Shown here in pieces: positions 45,701 through 54,040 of a stretch of DNA of 64,000 bases. Source of the stretch: DASSBQ01 sp040981125 (GTDB lineage: Bacteria > Nitrospirota > Nitrospiria > Nitrospirales > Nitrospiraceae); contig JANRMQ010000014.1 in the NCBI GenBank assembly GCA_040981125.1, positions 1 through 64,000 of the forward strand, written 5' to 3'. Under the pieces are notes generated by a model. That model was not told where the DNA came from and did no database searches. It was given only the letters and a program-made list of their open reading frames with translations. The translations under genes and the position numbers were made by a program. Positions within the stretch are counted from its first letter, which is position 1; each line of letters begins with the position of its first letter.

Positions 45701-45816
45701 TAGGCGACGATATCGAGCAGATTGAATGCGTAAAGACCGCCGAATAGGAGCGCAACGCCGAGTGAGCACAGAAGAAACCGCTGGACGAGGGAAATTTCGA
45801 CGATGCGGGCGATCAT
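42730..45816 (-). CDS. RND heavy-metal efflux pump, inner-membrane transporter (CzcA/CusA type)
   Basis: 1028 residues with the 12-TM RND layout and two large periplasmic loops. TM4 carries DFGIIVDATLVMVE, with Asp and Glu as in the heavy-metal (HME) group. The pump drives export of metal cations with protons. Metal specificity (Cu/Ag or Co/Zn/Cd) is not settled. Third gene of czcC-czcB-czcA order. Confidence 0.93.
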   Translation of the reverse strand: MIARIVEISLVQRFLLCSLGVALLFGGLYAFNLLDIVAYPDPSPPMVEVITQFPGWSAEEIERQITIPIEVALNGMVGLSDIRSLSIFGLSDIKIYFDFGTDYFRDRQEVVNRLATVALPPAAAPTLSPWWAIAEIYRYELTGEEQVTLTDLKTAQDWQVRREFRRVPGVIDVTAFGGTTKEYHVDIDPGKLISYGVSLSQVMDALSNSNANVGGNYLTVGAQNYNIRGLGLINSLEDIEHVMVAEKEGTPIFIRTLGKVTVGNRVRLGKVGIDDRDDVVEGVILLQRGYKALPVLDAVRDKAAELNNWKLPDGIKLKTFYDRTALIHTTVETVRDILISGMILVFVILYLFLGHFRAAMIVALTIPLSLLFTFSMMVLAGQSANLISLGAIDFGIIVDATLVMVESIFFHLAHDRRSGLTIHQQIVRSARHVGQPILFSTAIIVVAFIPLFTMTGVPGKIFAPMSITYGFALLGALLMAFTLAPVLCSFLLTGPLKEEDTRLVRLIRSLYRYTLEWALKNKTIVIGVSVAAMLLTVMALQFIGGEFMPALEEGNLWVRATMPVDISFDQAARLSGEIRGMFRQSPEISTIVSQLGRPDDGTDPTSFFNAEFLANLKPASEWRPGLTKERLIEEIEGRLKSVPGVIFNFSQVIQDNVEEAMSGVKGENSIKLFGNDLKLMEAKAVEIEKVMKGIPGVKDLGILRLMGQPNLLISVNREASARYGLQVSDVNAVVQAAIGGQAVTQVYEGERLFDLVVRFLPEYRRDPEAIGNILVNTPNGARIPLKQLAAITTQTGAFIIYRENNERYIPIKFSVRERDLESTVTEAQTKLTQAVKLPERYRMKWAGQYDQLKEEQARLVKIVPLSLVLIVFLLYTTFNSLKNALLVLVTVPFALIGGVLALTLTGTHFSISAAVGVISTLGVAILGGVLLISRIEDYRTGGLAMREAILKGADVQMRPILMATLAAAIGLFPAAVATGIGSQAQKPLAQVVVGGMLTAAVMILVVLPVLYEVVHRRAARQSGAEQEN

Positions 45817-45874
45817 CGGCGTGGATGGAAGCCTCTGATCCGGCTACACCCGGCTCTTGCATCCCGAACGAGGC

Positions 45875-47020
45875 TCACCCTTTGACCTCTTGGCCCTTGA
45901 CCAAGACCGCTCCCTTGGTGACGATGCGCTGGCCCGGAGACAATCCTTGCAGCACGCGCACCATATCGTTGGAGACGTTCGAAACACGCACTTCGCGCTT
46001 GATATATTTATCGGGCCCTTCGACCACATAGACGAAATATTTGCCGTCCACCTCCACGACCGCCTCTTTGGGAATCGCCAGGAACGGGTTCGCGTCCCCG
46101 ATATCGAGCCGGAGCCGGGCGAACATTTCAGGTTTCAATCGGTGATCTTGATTATCGACCCATGCCCGTACCTTGATCGTGCGTGAATTGGGGTCCACCA
46201 CATCGCCGATTGCCGCCACGACGGCGGCGAAATCCGAATCCGGATAGGCCTCGACATTGACGCGCGCCACCTGACTGACTTTAACCAGGGCCAAATCCCG
46301 CTCATAGACGTCGGCGACCACCTGCAGCCGGTCCAAATCCGCCACCGTAAACAAGACTTGTCCCGCGTCCGCGCTGACCGACTGGCCGGGGGTCACGGTC
46401 CGTTCCACGACCGTGCCGGTCAGCGGGCTCTTCATATCGAATCGCGAAGTGATGCGTTGCTGCGCCAATGGTTTGTCGAGTTCGACGCTGGGGACACGGA
46501 GTGACAAGAGCCGCTCCTTCGCCCGATGGAACTCCGCTCTGGCCTTAATGAGATCGTTTTCCGCCTGCTTGAGGTCTTTGAGGGCCAGCGCCTTGGTCTG
46601 ATAGAGCTCCTTCGCGAGCTCATAGCCGCGCGTGGCAAACTCCAGTTCCGACGCCTCCTTGACGAACTCCGAATACGCCTGCGTAATGTCCGGGCTGTCG
46701 ATGATGAGCAGCGTATCGCCGGCTTTGACACGGTCTCCCAGATGCGCGCGCACTTCCATGACACGTCCCTGTAATGGAGACGAGACTTTTGAATACCGGT
46801 CTTCGCCGTACGCCACCTTGCCCGCCAGAATCAATTCCGGCTGCACCGATTTCACATCGATGACCGCCGTCTCGATCTGGCTGAATTGGGCAATCCGTTC
46901 GGCCTGCGGCTCGGCGACCGACGTGGCTGCGTCCGAAGGGGCCGGCTCCTGGGCTCTTCCACAGGCTGCCAGGCTCAGACAGGCTATGCCCAGTATCACC
47001 GCGCCCCGCATGAGCTTCAT
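45875..47020 (-). CDS. RND periplasmic adaptor (CzcB/CusB-type membrane fusion protein), lipoprotein
   Basis: 381 residues with a lipobox (LSLAAC, Cys at about 20). Barrel-sandwich and helical hairpin regions (VKAGDTLLIIDSPDITQAYS, LKQAENDLIKARAEFHRAKE) and beta-barrel (GTVVERTVTPGQSVSADAGQ). Links CzcA to CzcC. Overlaps the czcC gene by 4 bases. Confidence 0.92.
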   Translation of the reverse strand: MKLMRGAVILGIACLSLAACGRAQEPAPSDAATSVAEPQAERIAQFSQIETAVIDVKSVQPELILAGKVAYGEDRYSKVSSPLQGRVMEVRAHLGDRVKAGDTLLIIDSPDITQAYSEFVKEASELEFATRGYELAKELYQTKALALKDLKQAENDLIKARAEFHRAKERLLSLRVPSVELDKPLAQQRITSRFDMKSPLTGTVVERTVTPGQSVSADAGQVLFTVADLDRLQVVADVYERDLALVKVSQVARVNVEAYPDSDFAAVVAAIGDVVDPNSRTIKVRAWVDNQDHRLKPEMFARLRLDIGDANPFLAIPKEAVVEVDGKYFVYVVEGPDKYIKREVRVSNVSNDMVRVLQGLSPGQRIVTKGAVLVKGQEVKG

Positions 47021-48360
47021 GACGCAATCTCCTGCCCGACCGCGCTTTCGAGCTGAAACAAATTGTGTTGGTATGTAAACAGGGCTTCAATGTAGTTTTG
47101 CTGGATGGCGCGCGAGGTTCTGGCGGCATCCAAGAGATCCAGGATCGTCGCTCCGCCCCGCTCATAGGCCCGCTCGACGATCGTGAAGGTCGATCGGGCG
47201 TCATCGAGCACACCGGCCAGATAGGCTTCCACCAAGCGGCGGCTCTGTAGCAGATTGTGATAGGCCACGTCGACCTGATTCTCCACCTGGTTCACGGTCT
47301 TGTCCAAATCCGCCTGGGCCGACTGAGCCGCGACTTCCGCCTGGACCACGCCGCCCTGGTTCCGATTGAACAGTGGCAGCGGCACGCCCAAGTTCAACAC
47401 CCCCATTTGTTGGTTGTCCGGCCCCCGAGGACCCTGCACGGCATAGCCGGCGCCGATGGTGACGTCCGGATACCGATAGGCCTTGGCCAGTTTCAAATCG
47501 GCTTCACGCTGCGAGTAGGCGGCCCGCTTTCCGCGCAAATCCGGCCGCGCCTCAAGCGCCACCGACCGTAACTTCCCGATGTCGGGATCAACCCGGCGGA
47601 AATCCAGATCCGTCGTCAATTCCAGCTTGGTCAGCGGCGAGAGGCGGAGGAGCTGGCGCAAATCCGCTCGGGCGGACTCCGCTTCCTGAATCGCTTCGAT
47701 GACCTGAGACTGAAAATCCACGACCTGCAGGCGAATGCGGATCAGATCGACTTCGGCGATGTAGCCCTTCTTGAACCGGATGGTGTTCACTTCCATGATG
47801 CGTGAAAACCGATCCCGGTTCTCCTCGGCCAACGCCAGGCGCCGTTGCGCCAATTGCACGCGATAGTACGCATCCTTCAAGGTAAAACTGAGTTGCCGAA
47901 CGGCATCTTCAAAATTCGCCTCAGCCGATTGGGCGCCGAAGGACGCGCTTTCGATTCGATATCCCCGCTTGCCCGCGATTTCAAAGAGTTGCTGCACCTG
48001 CGTCAGAATCTCGCCGCTTCTGGTGACCGTATTGCCTTGGGTCCAGGAACTCAATGTGCCGACCGAGAGGAATGGATTGGGAAACAGCTTCGCGGTGATC
48101 TGTTGTCCCTTACTGTATTCAATGCCGTACTTGGCAATCAGGAGATCAAGATTCTGTTTCAGGAAGAGCGATAAGGCTTCCGGAAGGCTCACCCTGACGC
48201 TGGCCGGTGTGTGAGAGACGGCTTTGGACGGTTGATCCGATGACGGGACGGCTGACGCGGCATCCTTCACGGAGAGCGACGCCAGAAGAAGACAGCACAG
48301 TACGGAGACGGCTCGCGCACGTCTCCATCTATGCTCCAAGTCACACTCCGCAATCACCAT
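47017..48360 (-). CDS. outer-membrane efflux protein (CzcC/TolC family)
   Basis: About 447 residues from the ATG at 48360 (a TTG at 48387 is an alternative). Hydrophobic signal (VSVLCCLLLASLSVKDAASA), two repeated long helical regions (SLPEALSLFLKQNLDLLIAK and the later equivalent) typical of TolC. First gene of the operon. Confidence 0.9.
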   Translation of the reverse strand: MVIAECDLEHRWRRARAVSVLCCLLLASLSVKDAASAVPSSDQPSKAVSHTPASVRVSLPEALSLFLKQNLDLLIAKYGIEYSKGQQITAKLFPNPFLSVGTLSSWTQGNTVTRSGEILTQVQQLFEIAGKRGYRIESASFGAQSAEANFEDAVRQLSFTLKDAYYRVQLAQRRLALAEENRDRFSRIMEVNTIRFKKGYIAEVDLIRIRLQVVDFQSQVIEAIQEAESARADLRQLLRLSPLTKLELTTDLDFRRVDPDIGKLRSVALEARPDLRGKRAAYSQREADLKLAKAYRYPDVTIGAGYAVQGPRGPDNQQMGVLNLGVPLPLFNRNQGGVVQAEVAAQSAQADLDKTVNQVENQVDVAYHNLLQSRRLVEAYLAGVLDDARSTFTIVERAYERGGATILDLLDAARTSRAIQQNYIEALFTYQHNLFQLESAVGQEIAS

Positions 48361-48470
48361 GCGCCGCGCTCGCTTGGATCGGAACAACTCCGGCGGTTAT
48401 CCATGTGTAAGGCCGCCGTATTATACTGATTCTCCGTACCTTTTAAAACTAAGTCTACCACCGGCTATTT

Positions 48471-49544
48471 TCACCGCATCTTGAGCTCGGTCCAGGCCCG
48501 GTCATAGGCGCGCACAGCCTCGCCGACATCCTTCATCCACTCCATCCGATCGAAGACTTCATCGGGCGGATATACCGCGGGATTGTCTCGAATATCGTGG
48601 GGCACCAATCCCTTGGCGACCGCCGGCGCTGCGGCAAAAAGCAGGCGTTCGGACGTGCGTGCCGCGACCTGGGGATCGAGCAAGTAATTGATAAAGCGCA
48701 TGGCGAGTTCCTTGTGCGGGGCGGTTTTGAGCACGACCAGGCAATCGGCCCAAACGGTGCCGCCTTCCTTCGGCACCACATATCGGATCGACGGTCGCTC
48801 CCGCATAGCCCGTGCGATAGGACCGCCCCACCCGTGCGCCAACACGACTTCGCCCGTGGCCAGCAATTGGTCATAGTGATCGCTCGTATAGGTCTTCACC
48901 AGCGGCTTCTGGTCGATCAATTTTGCTTTGGCGGCTTCAATCACCGCCTGGTTCTGGCTGTTCAATGACTGTCCCATCCACCGGAGCGTCGCGCCGAACA
49001 CTTCCCGCTGATCGTTGAGCATGCTGATGCGTCCTTTGTACCGAGGGTCCCACAGGATCGCCCAACTATCGGGCGGAGTCTTGATGACGTTGGAATCATA
49101 GCCGATCCCTACCGTGCCCCAGAGATAGGGAATGGAGTATCGCTGCGCCGGGTCGAACGGCAGCCGTTGAAGATGCGGGTTCAGAGCCTTTGCGTTCGGG
49201 ATGGCCGCATGGTCCAGTTCCTCCAGCAATCCCAGTTGCATGGCAATGGCCACCATGAAATCGGATGGCACCGCGACGTCATACCCGGTCGCCCCGCTTT
49301 GCAGCTTCGCCAACAGTTCTTCATTGCTACTGAACAGATCGACCACGACTCGCGCCTGTTCACGCCGCTCGAACTCGGCCAGAATCTCCGGGCCGACATA
49401 ATCGGACCAGGTGAAGTAATGGAGCGTCGGCCGTGATCCCTGATTCTGCGCCTCGCGCGAGTTCTCCGGGTCCTGGGTGCACGCGGCGGCCAGCGCGAGG
49501 ATTCCCACGCAGATCCCGACGGCAGGCAGGCGCTTCGTTTTCAT
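48471..49544 (-). CDS. potD: polyamine ABC transporter, substrate-binding lipoprotein
   Basis: 357 residues. Lipobox LALAAAC. PotD/PotF motifs: LHYFTWSDYVGPEILAEFER, GYDVAVPSDFMVAIAMQLGL, IPYLWGTVGIGYDSN, LDPQVAARTSERL. Binds spermidine/putrescine in the periplasm. Last gene of potABCD; its ATG overlaps the potC stop. Confidence 0.92.
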   Translation of the reverse strand: MKTKRLPAVGICVGILALAAACTQDPENSREAQNQGSRPTLHYFTWSDYVGPEILAEFERREQARVVVDLFSSNEELLAKLQSGATGYDVAVPSDFMVAIAMQLGLLEELDHAAIPNAKALNPHLQRLPFDPAQRYSIPYLWGTVGIGYDSNVIKTPPDSWAILWDPRYKGRISMLNDQREVFGATLRWMGQSLNSQNQAVIEAAKAKLIDQKPLVKTYTSDHYDQLLATGEVVLAHGWGGPIARAMRERPSIRYVVPKEGGTVWADCLVVLKTAPHKELAMRFINYLLDPQVAARTSERLLFAAAPAVAKGLVPHDIRDNPAVYPPDEVFDRMEWMKDVGEAVRAYDRAWTELKMR

Positions 49545-50317
49545 GAGGAGGATCGACGCTGGATCAGAAGAGAGACGGTGATCAGCCCCATGGAGGCGAG
49601 TACCATGACCGCGGATAAGGCGTTGATCTCCGGCGAGATGCCGGCCTTGATCATGGAATACACTTTCAGGGGCAGCGTGGCGGCACCGGGGCCGGCCAGG
49701 AAGAATGTGACCATGAAGTCATCGAGCGAGACGGTCAACGCCATCAGGCCCGCCCCGATCACGGCCGGTCGGATCATGGGCTCGGTTACTCGCCGGAAAA
49801 CCTGCCACGTGCCGGCTCCCAAGTCCCGGGCCGCCTCACTGAGCTGGGGATCCAGCTTCCGCAGTCGCGCCCTCACGATGACCATGACCAACGGAAGGTT
49901 AAAGACCACATGGCCGATCACCACCGTGAGCAAGCTCAACGGCAGCTTGATGGTGACGAACAACAGCATCAAGGCGACGCCCATCATGATCTCAGGAATG
50001 ATCAAGGGCAACAGGATCACCCCATCAACGGTTGTCTGATAGCGGGCGGCCAGCCGTTCGATGCCCAACGCCCCCATGACGCCTAATATCAGAGACATGA
50101 CGGTGGAGACACCGGCCACGAGAAGGCTATTGAACGTTGCCTCCAGCAGAGCCTGATCGGTCAGCAACAGCCGATACCACTCCAACGTCAACCCCTGCCA
50201 CGTCGCCGACAGTCGGGATGCATTAAACGAAAATACAATCAGGACGGCAATCGGCAGGTAGAGAAAGAGGACATTGCCGGCCGTGGCGAGCTTCAGCCAG
50301 AAACCGCCCCGAGTCAT
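49541..50317 (-). CDS. potC: polyamine ABC transporter permease
   Basis: 258 residues, six TM helices, BPD_transp_1 type. EAA loop EAARDLGAGTWQVFRRVTEP. Overlaps potB by ATGA. Confidence 0.92.
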   Translation of the reverse strand: MTRGGFWLKLATAGNVLFLYLPIAVLIVFSFNASRLSATWQGLTLEWYRLLLTDQALLEATFNSLLVAGVSTVMSLILGVMGALGIERLAARYQTTVDGVILLPLIIPEIMMGVALMLLFVTIKLPLSLLTVVIGHVVFNLPLVMVIVRARLRKLDPQLSEAARDLGAGTWQVFRRVTEPMIRPAVIGAGLMALTVSLDDFMVTFFLAGPGAATLPLKVYSMIKAGISPEINALSAVMVLASMGLITVSLLIQRRSSS

Positions 50318-51210
50318 TGGGACACCTGCGGCAGACTCAAGCGCCGATCGACGCGAAAATACCCTCTCAACAACAGGATGACGAGGGCCATCAGGATAAA
50401 GGACAGAGCCGACCCCAAGGGCCAGTCCCGGACGACCAGATATTCATGCTGGATCAGATTCCCGATCATCATCGTACGGGCGCCTCCCAGCAAATCAGGC
50501 GTGATAAAGGCGCCGACCGCCGGAATAAAGACAAGAAGCGAGCCGGCCACGACCCCCGGCTTGACGAGCGGCCAGATGACCCGGCGGAACGTCGCCATGC
50601 GTCCCGCATACAGATCGCGCGCGGCATCGATCAGGGTGGGGTCGAGCCGTTCGCACGCCACGTAGAGCGGCAAGACCATAAAGGGAAGATATCCGTACAC
50701 CAGGCCGATCAACACGGCAACGGGCTGGTAAAGCATTTGTATGGGCTCGTCGATCAGGCCCCAGTGGAGCAGCCATCCGTTGAACAACCCCTCGGCGCGC
50801 AATAAGAACATCCAGGCATAGGTCCGGACGAGAAAATTGGTCCAGAACGGCACAAGAATCACGAGGAGCCAGATTGACTGGAGATGCCGGGGCGCTCTGG
50901 CAATGAAATAGGCGAACGGAAAGCCGATCACCAGGCAAAGACACGTAGTGACGGCCGCATACGCGAGCGACTGGACGAAAATGACAATGTAGATCGGATG
51001 CAGCAACTCGCCGTAATTGGCGAGGGTGAATTGCCAAACCACCCCGCCATGGACACCTCGTGTCGCGAAACTTACCAGCAGGACGATCAGCAATGGAACC
51101 AGAAAAAAACAGCCTCCCCATAGGGCGGCCGGCGCCAAGAGCCACCCGGAGGAATCGAGCGGCGATCCCGGTCGCGCAGGTTGTGAGGATGCCGAGGGAT
51201 GGTTCTTCAC
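50314..51210 (-). CDS. potB: polyamine ABC transporter permease
   Basis: 298 residues from the GTG at 51210, whose GTGA overlaps the potA stop; longer frames reach further into potA without support. Six TM helices; EAA loop DAARDLYAGRMATFRRVIWP. Partner of potC. Confidence 0.9.
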   Translation of the reverse strand: MKNHPSASSQPARPGSPLDSSGWLLAPAALWGGCFFLVPLLIVLLVSFATRGVHGGVVWQFTLANYGELLHPIYIVIFVQSLAYAAVTTCLCLVIGFPFAYFIARAPRHLQSIWLLVILVPFWTNFLVRTYAWMFLLRAEGLFNGWLLHWGLIDEPIQMLYQPVAVLIGLVYGYLPFMVLPLYVACERLDPTLIDAARDLYAGRMATFRRVIWPLVKPGVVAGSLLVFIPAVGAFITPDLLGGARTMMIGNLIQHEYLVVRDWPLGSALSFILMALVILLLRGYFRVDRRLSLPQVSQ

Positions 51211-52361
51211 TCGGGAAAGACTATTCCATCGTCGGCGTGCCATCCGACCAATATCTGTTCGCCCGGCGCAAAGGATTTGTCGTCCCCGCGCGGAGTGGAC
51301 GTCACGACTTTCCAGCACGCCTCTTCGCCGACCCGAACCATATAATGCGTTTCATGACCGCCGTACAGAACCTTTTCGATACGGCCCGGCAGCCTATTAT
51401 CATAGGAGTCGGGCAAGTTTTCGCGCAGAATCCGGAGGTGCTCTGGCCGGAGCAAAAGAACAATCGGGTCATCATGCGGCCCGGACTCGCTTGGACCACG
51501 GACTTTGATCGCCGCTGATCCTATTCGGGACGAGTCCAACGTTCCATACCCGCCACCGATAGCACGGAACCGTCCCTGGAGTTCGTTGGATTCCCCGATG
51601 AAGCGGGCGACCGAGAGGTTCGCCGGCTGCTCGTAAACATCACGGGGCGCGCCGACTTGGACCAAGCGACCCTGTCGCATCACTCCCACCCGGTCCGACA
51701 TGGCCAGGGCTTCCTGCTGATGATGGGTCACACAGACAAATGTGATGCCGACCTGCTCTTGGATCGACTTCAATTCGACCTGCATCTCCTGCCGGAGTTG
51801 TTGATCGAGCGCGGATAACGGCTCATCGAGCAGCAAGACGGCGGGCCGGTTGACCAACGCGCGGGCCAGCGCGACCCGTTGTTGTTCGCCACCGGATAGT
51901 TCGTGAGGCCATCGACGCTCTATTCCGGACAACTTCACCATCGCAAGAATATCACCGACCCGCTGGAGGACTTCACGGCGGGGCAGCCGCTTCATCTCAA
52001 GGCCGAAGGCGATATTCTCGCCGACTCTCAGATGTGGGAACAGAGCATATGACTGGAAGACGAGGTTCACCGGCCGCCGGTGCGCCGGCACGTCCGCCAT
52101 CGACTGATCTTCAATCCTCAAAGAACCTGCATCGGGAGATTCGAAACCGGCAAGCATGCGCAGGACCGACGTCTTCCCCGCTCCACTCGGACCCAGAAGG
52201 GAAAAGAACTCGCCTGGACGGATGCGCAGGCTCACGTCATCGACGGCAAGGACGGCCCCATAGCGCTTGACGAGATGCTCGGCTTCAATACTGAATCGGC
52301 CGGGAGATACGCCTGAAGAAGAAGGACGATCGGTAGACAATGACTCCGGCATCAAAAACAC
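51207..52361 (-). CDS. potA: polyamine ABC transporter ATPase
   Basis: 384 residues. Walker A GPSGAGKTSVL, signature LSGGEQQRVALARAL, Walker B VLLLDEPLSALDQ, and a C-terminal TOBE region (LLLRPEHLRILREN). First gene of potABCD. Confidence 0.94.
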   Translation of the reverse strand: MFLMPESLSTDRPSSSGVSPGRFSIEAEHLVKRYGAVLAVDDVSLRIRPGEFFSLLGPSGAGKTSVLRMLAGFESPDAGSLRIEDQSMADVPAHRRPVNLVFQSYALFPHLRVGENIAFGLEMKRLPRREVLQRVGDILAMVKLSGIERRWPHELSGGEQQRVALARALVNRPAVLLLDEPLSALDQQLRQEMQVELKSIQEQVGITFVCVTHHQQEALAMSDRVGVMRQGRLVQVGAPRDVYEQPANLSVARFIGESNELQGRFRAIGGGYGTLDSSRIGSAAIKVRGPSESGPHDDPIVLLLRPEHLRILRENLPDSYDNRLPGRIEKVLYGGHETHYMVRVGEEACWKVVTSTPRGDDKSFAPGEQILVGWHADDGIVFPE

Positions 52362-52388
52362 AAACGGTTACATAAGAGAAAGACGCGT

Positions 52389-52664
52389 TCAGCTTTCCGC
52401 CCCGTTCTTCCAACTCACATCACGCAAATGCCGACGCACGCGAACCTTCTGCTCGTGCTTGCGCAGCAGCGAACGACGAATCACATCACGGTCCTCGGCA
52501 ACGATCCGCACCAGCCGGTCAATATCTTCCGCATGATCTCTGACCAGCTCGGACAGCTTTTGCACCTGTCGCTCCAACCGCTCGAGCCGCCAGATGATGT
52601 CTTTCATGGGATTGGCGGTCCCCGCGCTTTTCACCACCGATCGAACCACGGCTTGACGTTTCAT
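52389..52664 (-). CDS. coiled-coil hypothetical protein
   Basis: 91 residues from ATG 52664 with AAGGAG upstream. Residues about 22-55 (IWRLERLERQVQKLSELVRD) form a coiled coil; the C-terminus is very basic. Not recognised. Confidence 0.6.
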   Translation of the reverse strand: MKRQAVVRSVVKSAGTANPMKDIIWRLERLERQVQKLSELVRDHAEDIDRLVRIVAEDRDVIRRSLLRKHEQKVRVRRHLRDVSWKNGAES

Positions 52665-52801
52665 AGACGCTCCTTGTCGCGGCGTCCCGGGATGAGCTGA
52701 TTTCCGGAACACGCGCCCGGTTCTAGTATTATCTCCATCGGCGGCGAAGTCAACGTTTCCTCTTCCTTTCCATTTGTCTATGGTCCTGTTACAATCGCGT
52801 C

Positions 52802-54040
52802 GTGAATAAAATCTTTACCATGGTGCTGGCCGGCGGAAAAGGGGAACGGCTCTATCCCCTCACGGAACAGCGGGCCAAGCCCGCCGTTCCGTTTGGAGGC
52901 AAGTACCGGATCATCGATTTCACACTCAGCAACTGTCTGAACTCCGGCCTCCGGCAGATCGCTGTCCTCATCCAATACAAGTCTCATTCACTGGACCGCC
53001 ATATCAGGCGCGGCTGGAATATTCTCAATCCGGAGCTCGGCGAATATATCGCTTCCGTCCCTCCCCAGCAGCGCATCAGTGAAGACTGGTACAAAGGCAC
53101 GGCCGACGCGGTCTATCAGAATTTGTTCCTGCTGGACCAGGAGCGCCCGGATTTTCTGTTGATCCTGGCCGGGGACCATATTTACAAGATGAATTATGCC
53201 GACATGTATCACTTCCTGCTGTCCAAGCAAGCCGACGCCGTCGTGGGCGCCATCGAGACACCCCTCCAGGACGCCAGCCGGTTCGGAGTCATCAGCGTGG
53301 ACGAAGACTGCCGGATTTTACGCTTTGACGAGAAGCCGGCGAATCCCAGCCCCATGCCGGGTGACCCGACTCAAGCGTTCGTGTCGATGGGCATCTATCT
53401 GTTCCGCACCGAGGTGGTCCGCGAAGAACTGATCCGGGACGCCAAGGAAGGCACCAAACATGATTTCGGCAAAAATATCATCCCCCGCATGATCGAAGAA
53501 CAAAAGGTATACGCCTTCAAGTTTCAGGACGAAAACAAAAAGGCCGTGAAATACTGGCGCGACATCGGCACGCTCGACGCGTATTGGGAAGCCAATATGG
53601 ATCTGGTCGCCGTGGATCCGCTGTTCAATCTCTATGATCAGGAATGGGCCATCCGCACGTACCAAGGCCAGTTTCCTCCGGCCAAATTCGTATTTGCGCA
53701 GGACTATCAGGGAGGGCGAATGGGAGTCGCCCTCGACTCCATCGTCTGCGGCGGCTGCATTATTTCGGGCGGCCGCGTCCAAAACTCGGTGCTTTCCCCC
53801 GATGTCATCGTGCATGACCACGCCGACGTGCGGGAATCGGTGGTCATGGAAAACGTCGTCATCGGTGACCGCGCCAGGATCAGGCGCGCGATCATCGATA
53901 AGGATGTCGTGATTCCGCCGAACACTGTAATCGGGTATGACTCCGCTGCGGACCGCCAACGCTTCCAGGTCACTGAATCCGGACTCGTGGTCATCTCGAA
54001 GGGTATGAAGCTCGATGCCTCCCTCCATTCATCCGGTTGA
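52802..54040 (+). CDS. glgC: glucose-1-phosphate adenylyltransferase
   Basis: 412 residues from a GTG. GGKGERLYPLTEQRAKPAVP (nucleotide loop), FGGKYRIIDFTLSNCLNSGL, ILAGDHIYKMNY, RFDEKPANPS and a C-terminal left-handed beta helix. Makes ADP-glucose for glycogen. No other glg gene is nearby. The 3' end overlaps the next gene by 26 bases. Confidence 0.95.
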   Translation: MNKIFTMVLAGGKGERLYPLTEQRAKPAVPFGGKYRIIDFTLSNCLNSGLRQIAVLIQYKSHSLDRHIRRGWNILNPELGEYIASVPPQQRISEDWYKGTADAVYQNLFLLDQERPDFLLILAGDHIYKMNYADMYHFLLSKQADAVVGAIETPLQDASRFGVISVDEDCRILRFDEKPANPSPMPGDPTQAFVSMGIYLFRTEVVREELIRDAKEGTKHDFGKNIIPRMIEEQKVYAFKFQDENKKAVKYWRDIGTLDAYWEANMDLVAVDPLFNLYDQEWAIRTYQGQFPPAKFVFAQDYQGGRMGVALDSIVCGGCIISGGRVQNSVLSPDVIVHDHADVRESVVMENVVIGDRARIRRAIIDKDVVIPPNTVIGYDSAADRQRFQVTESGLVVISKGMKLDASLHSSG

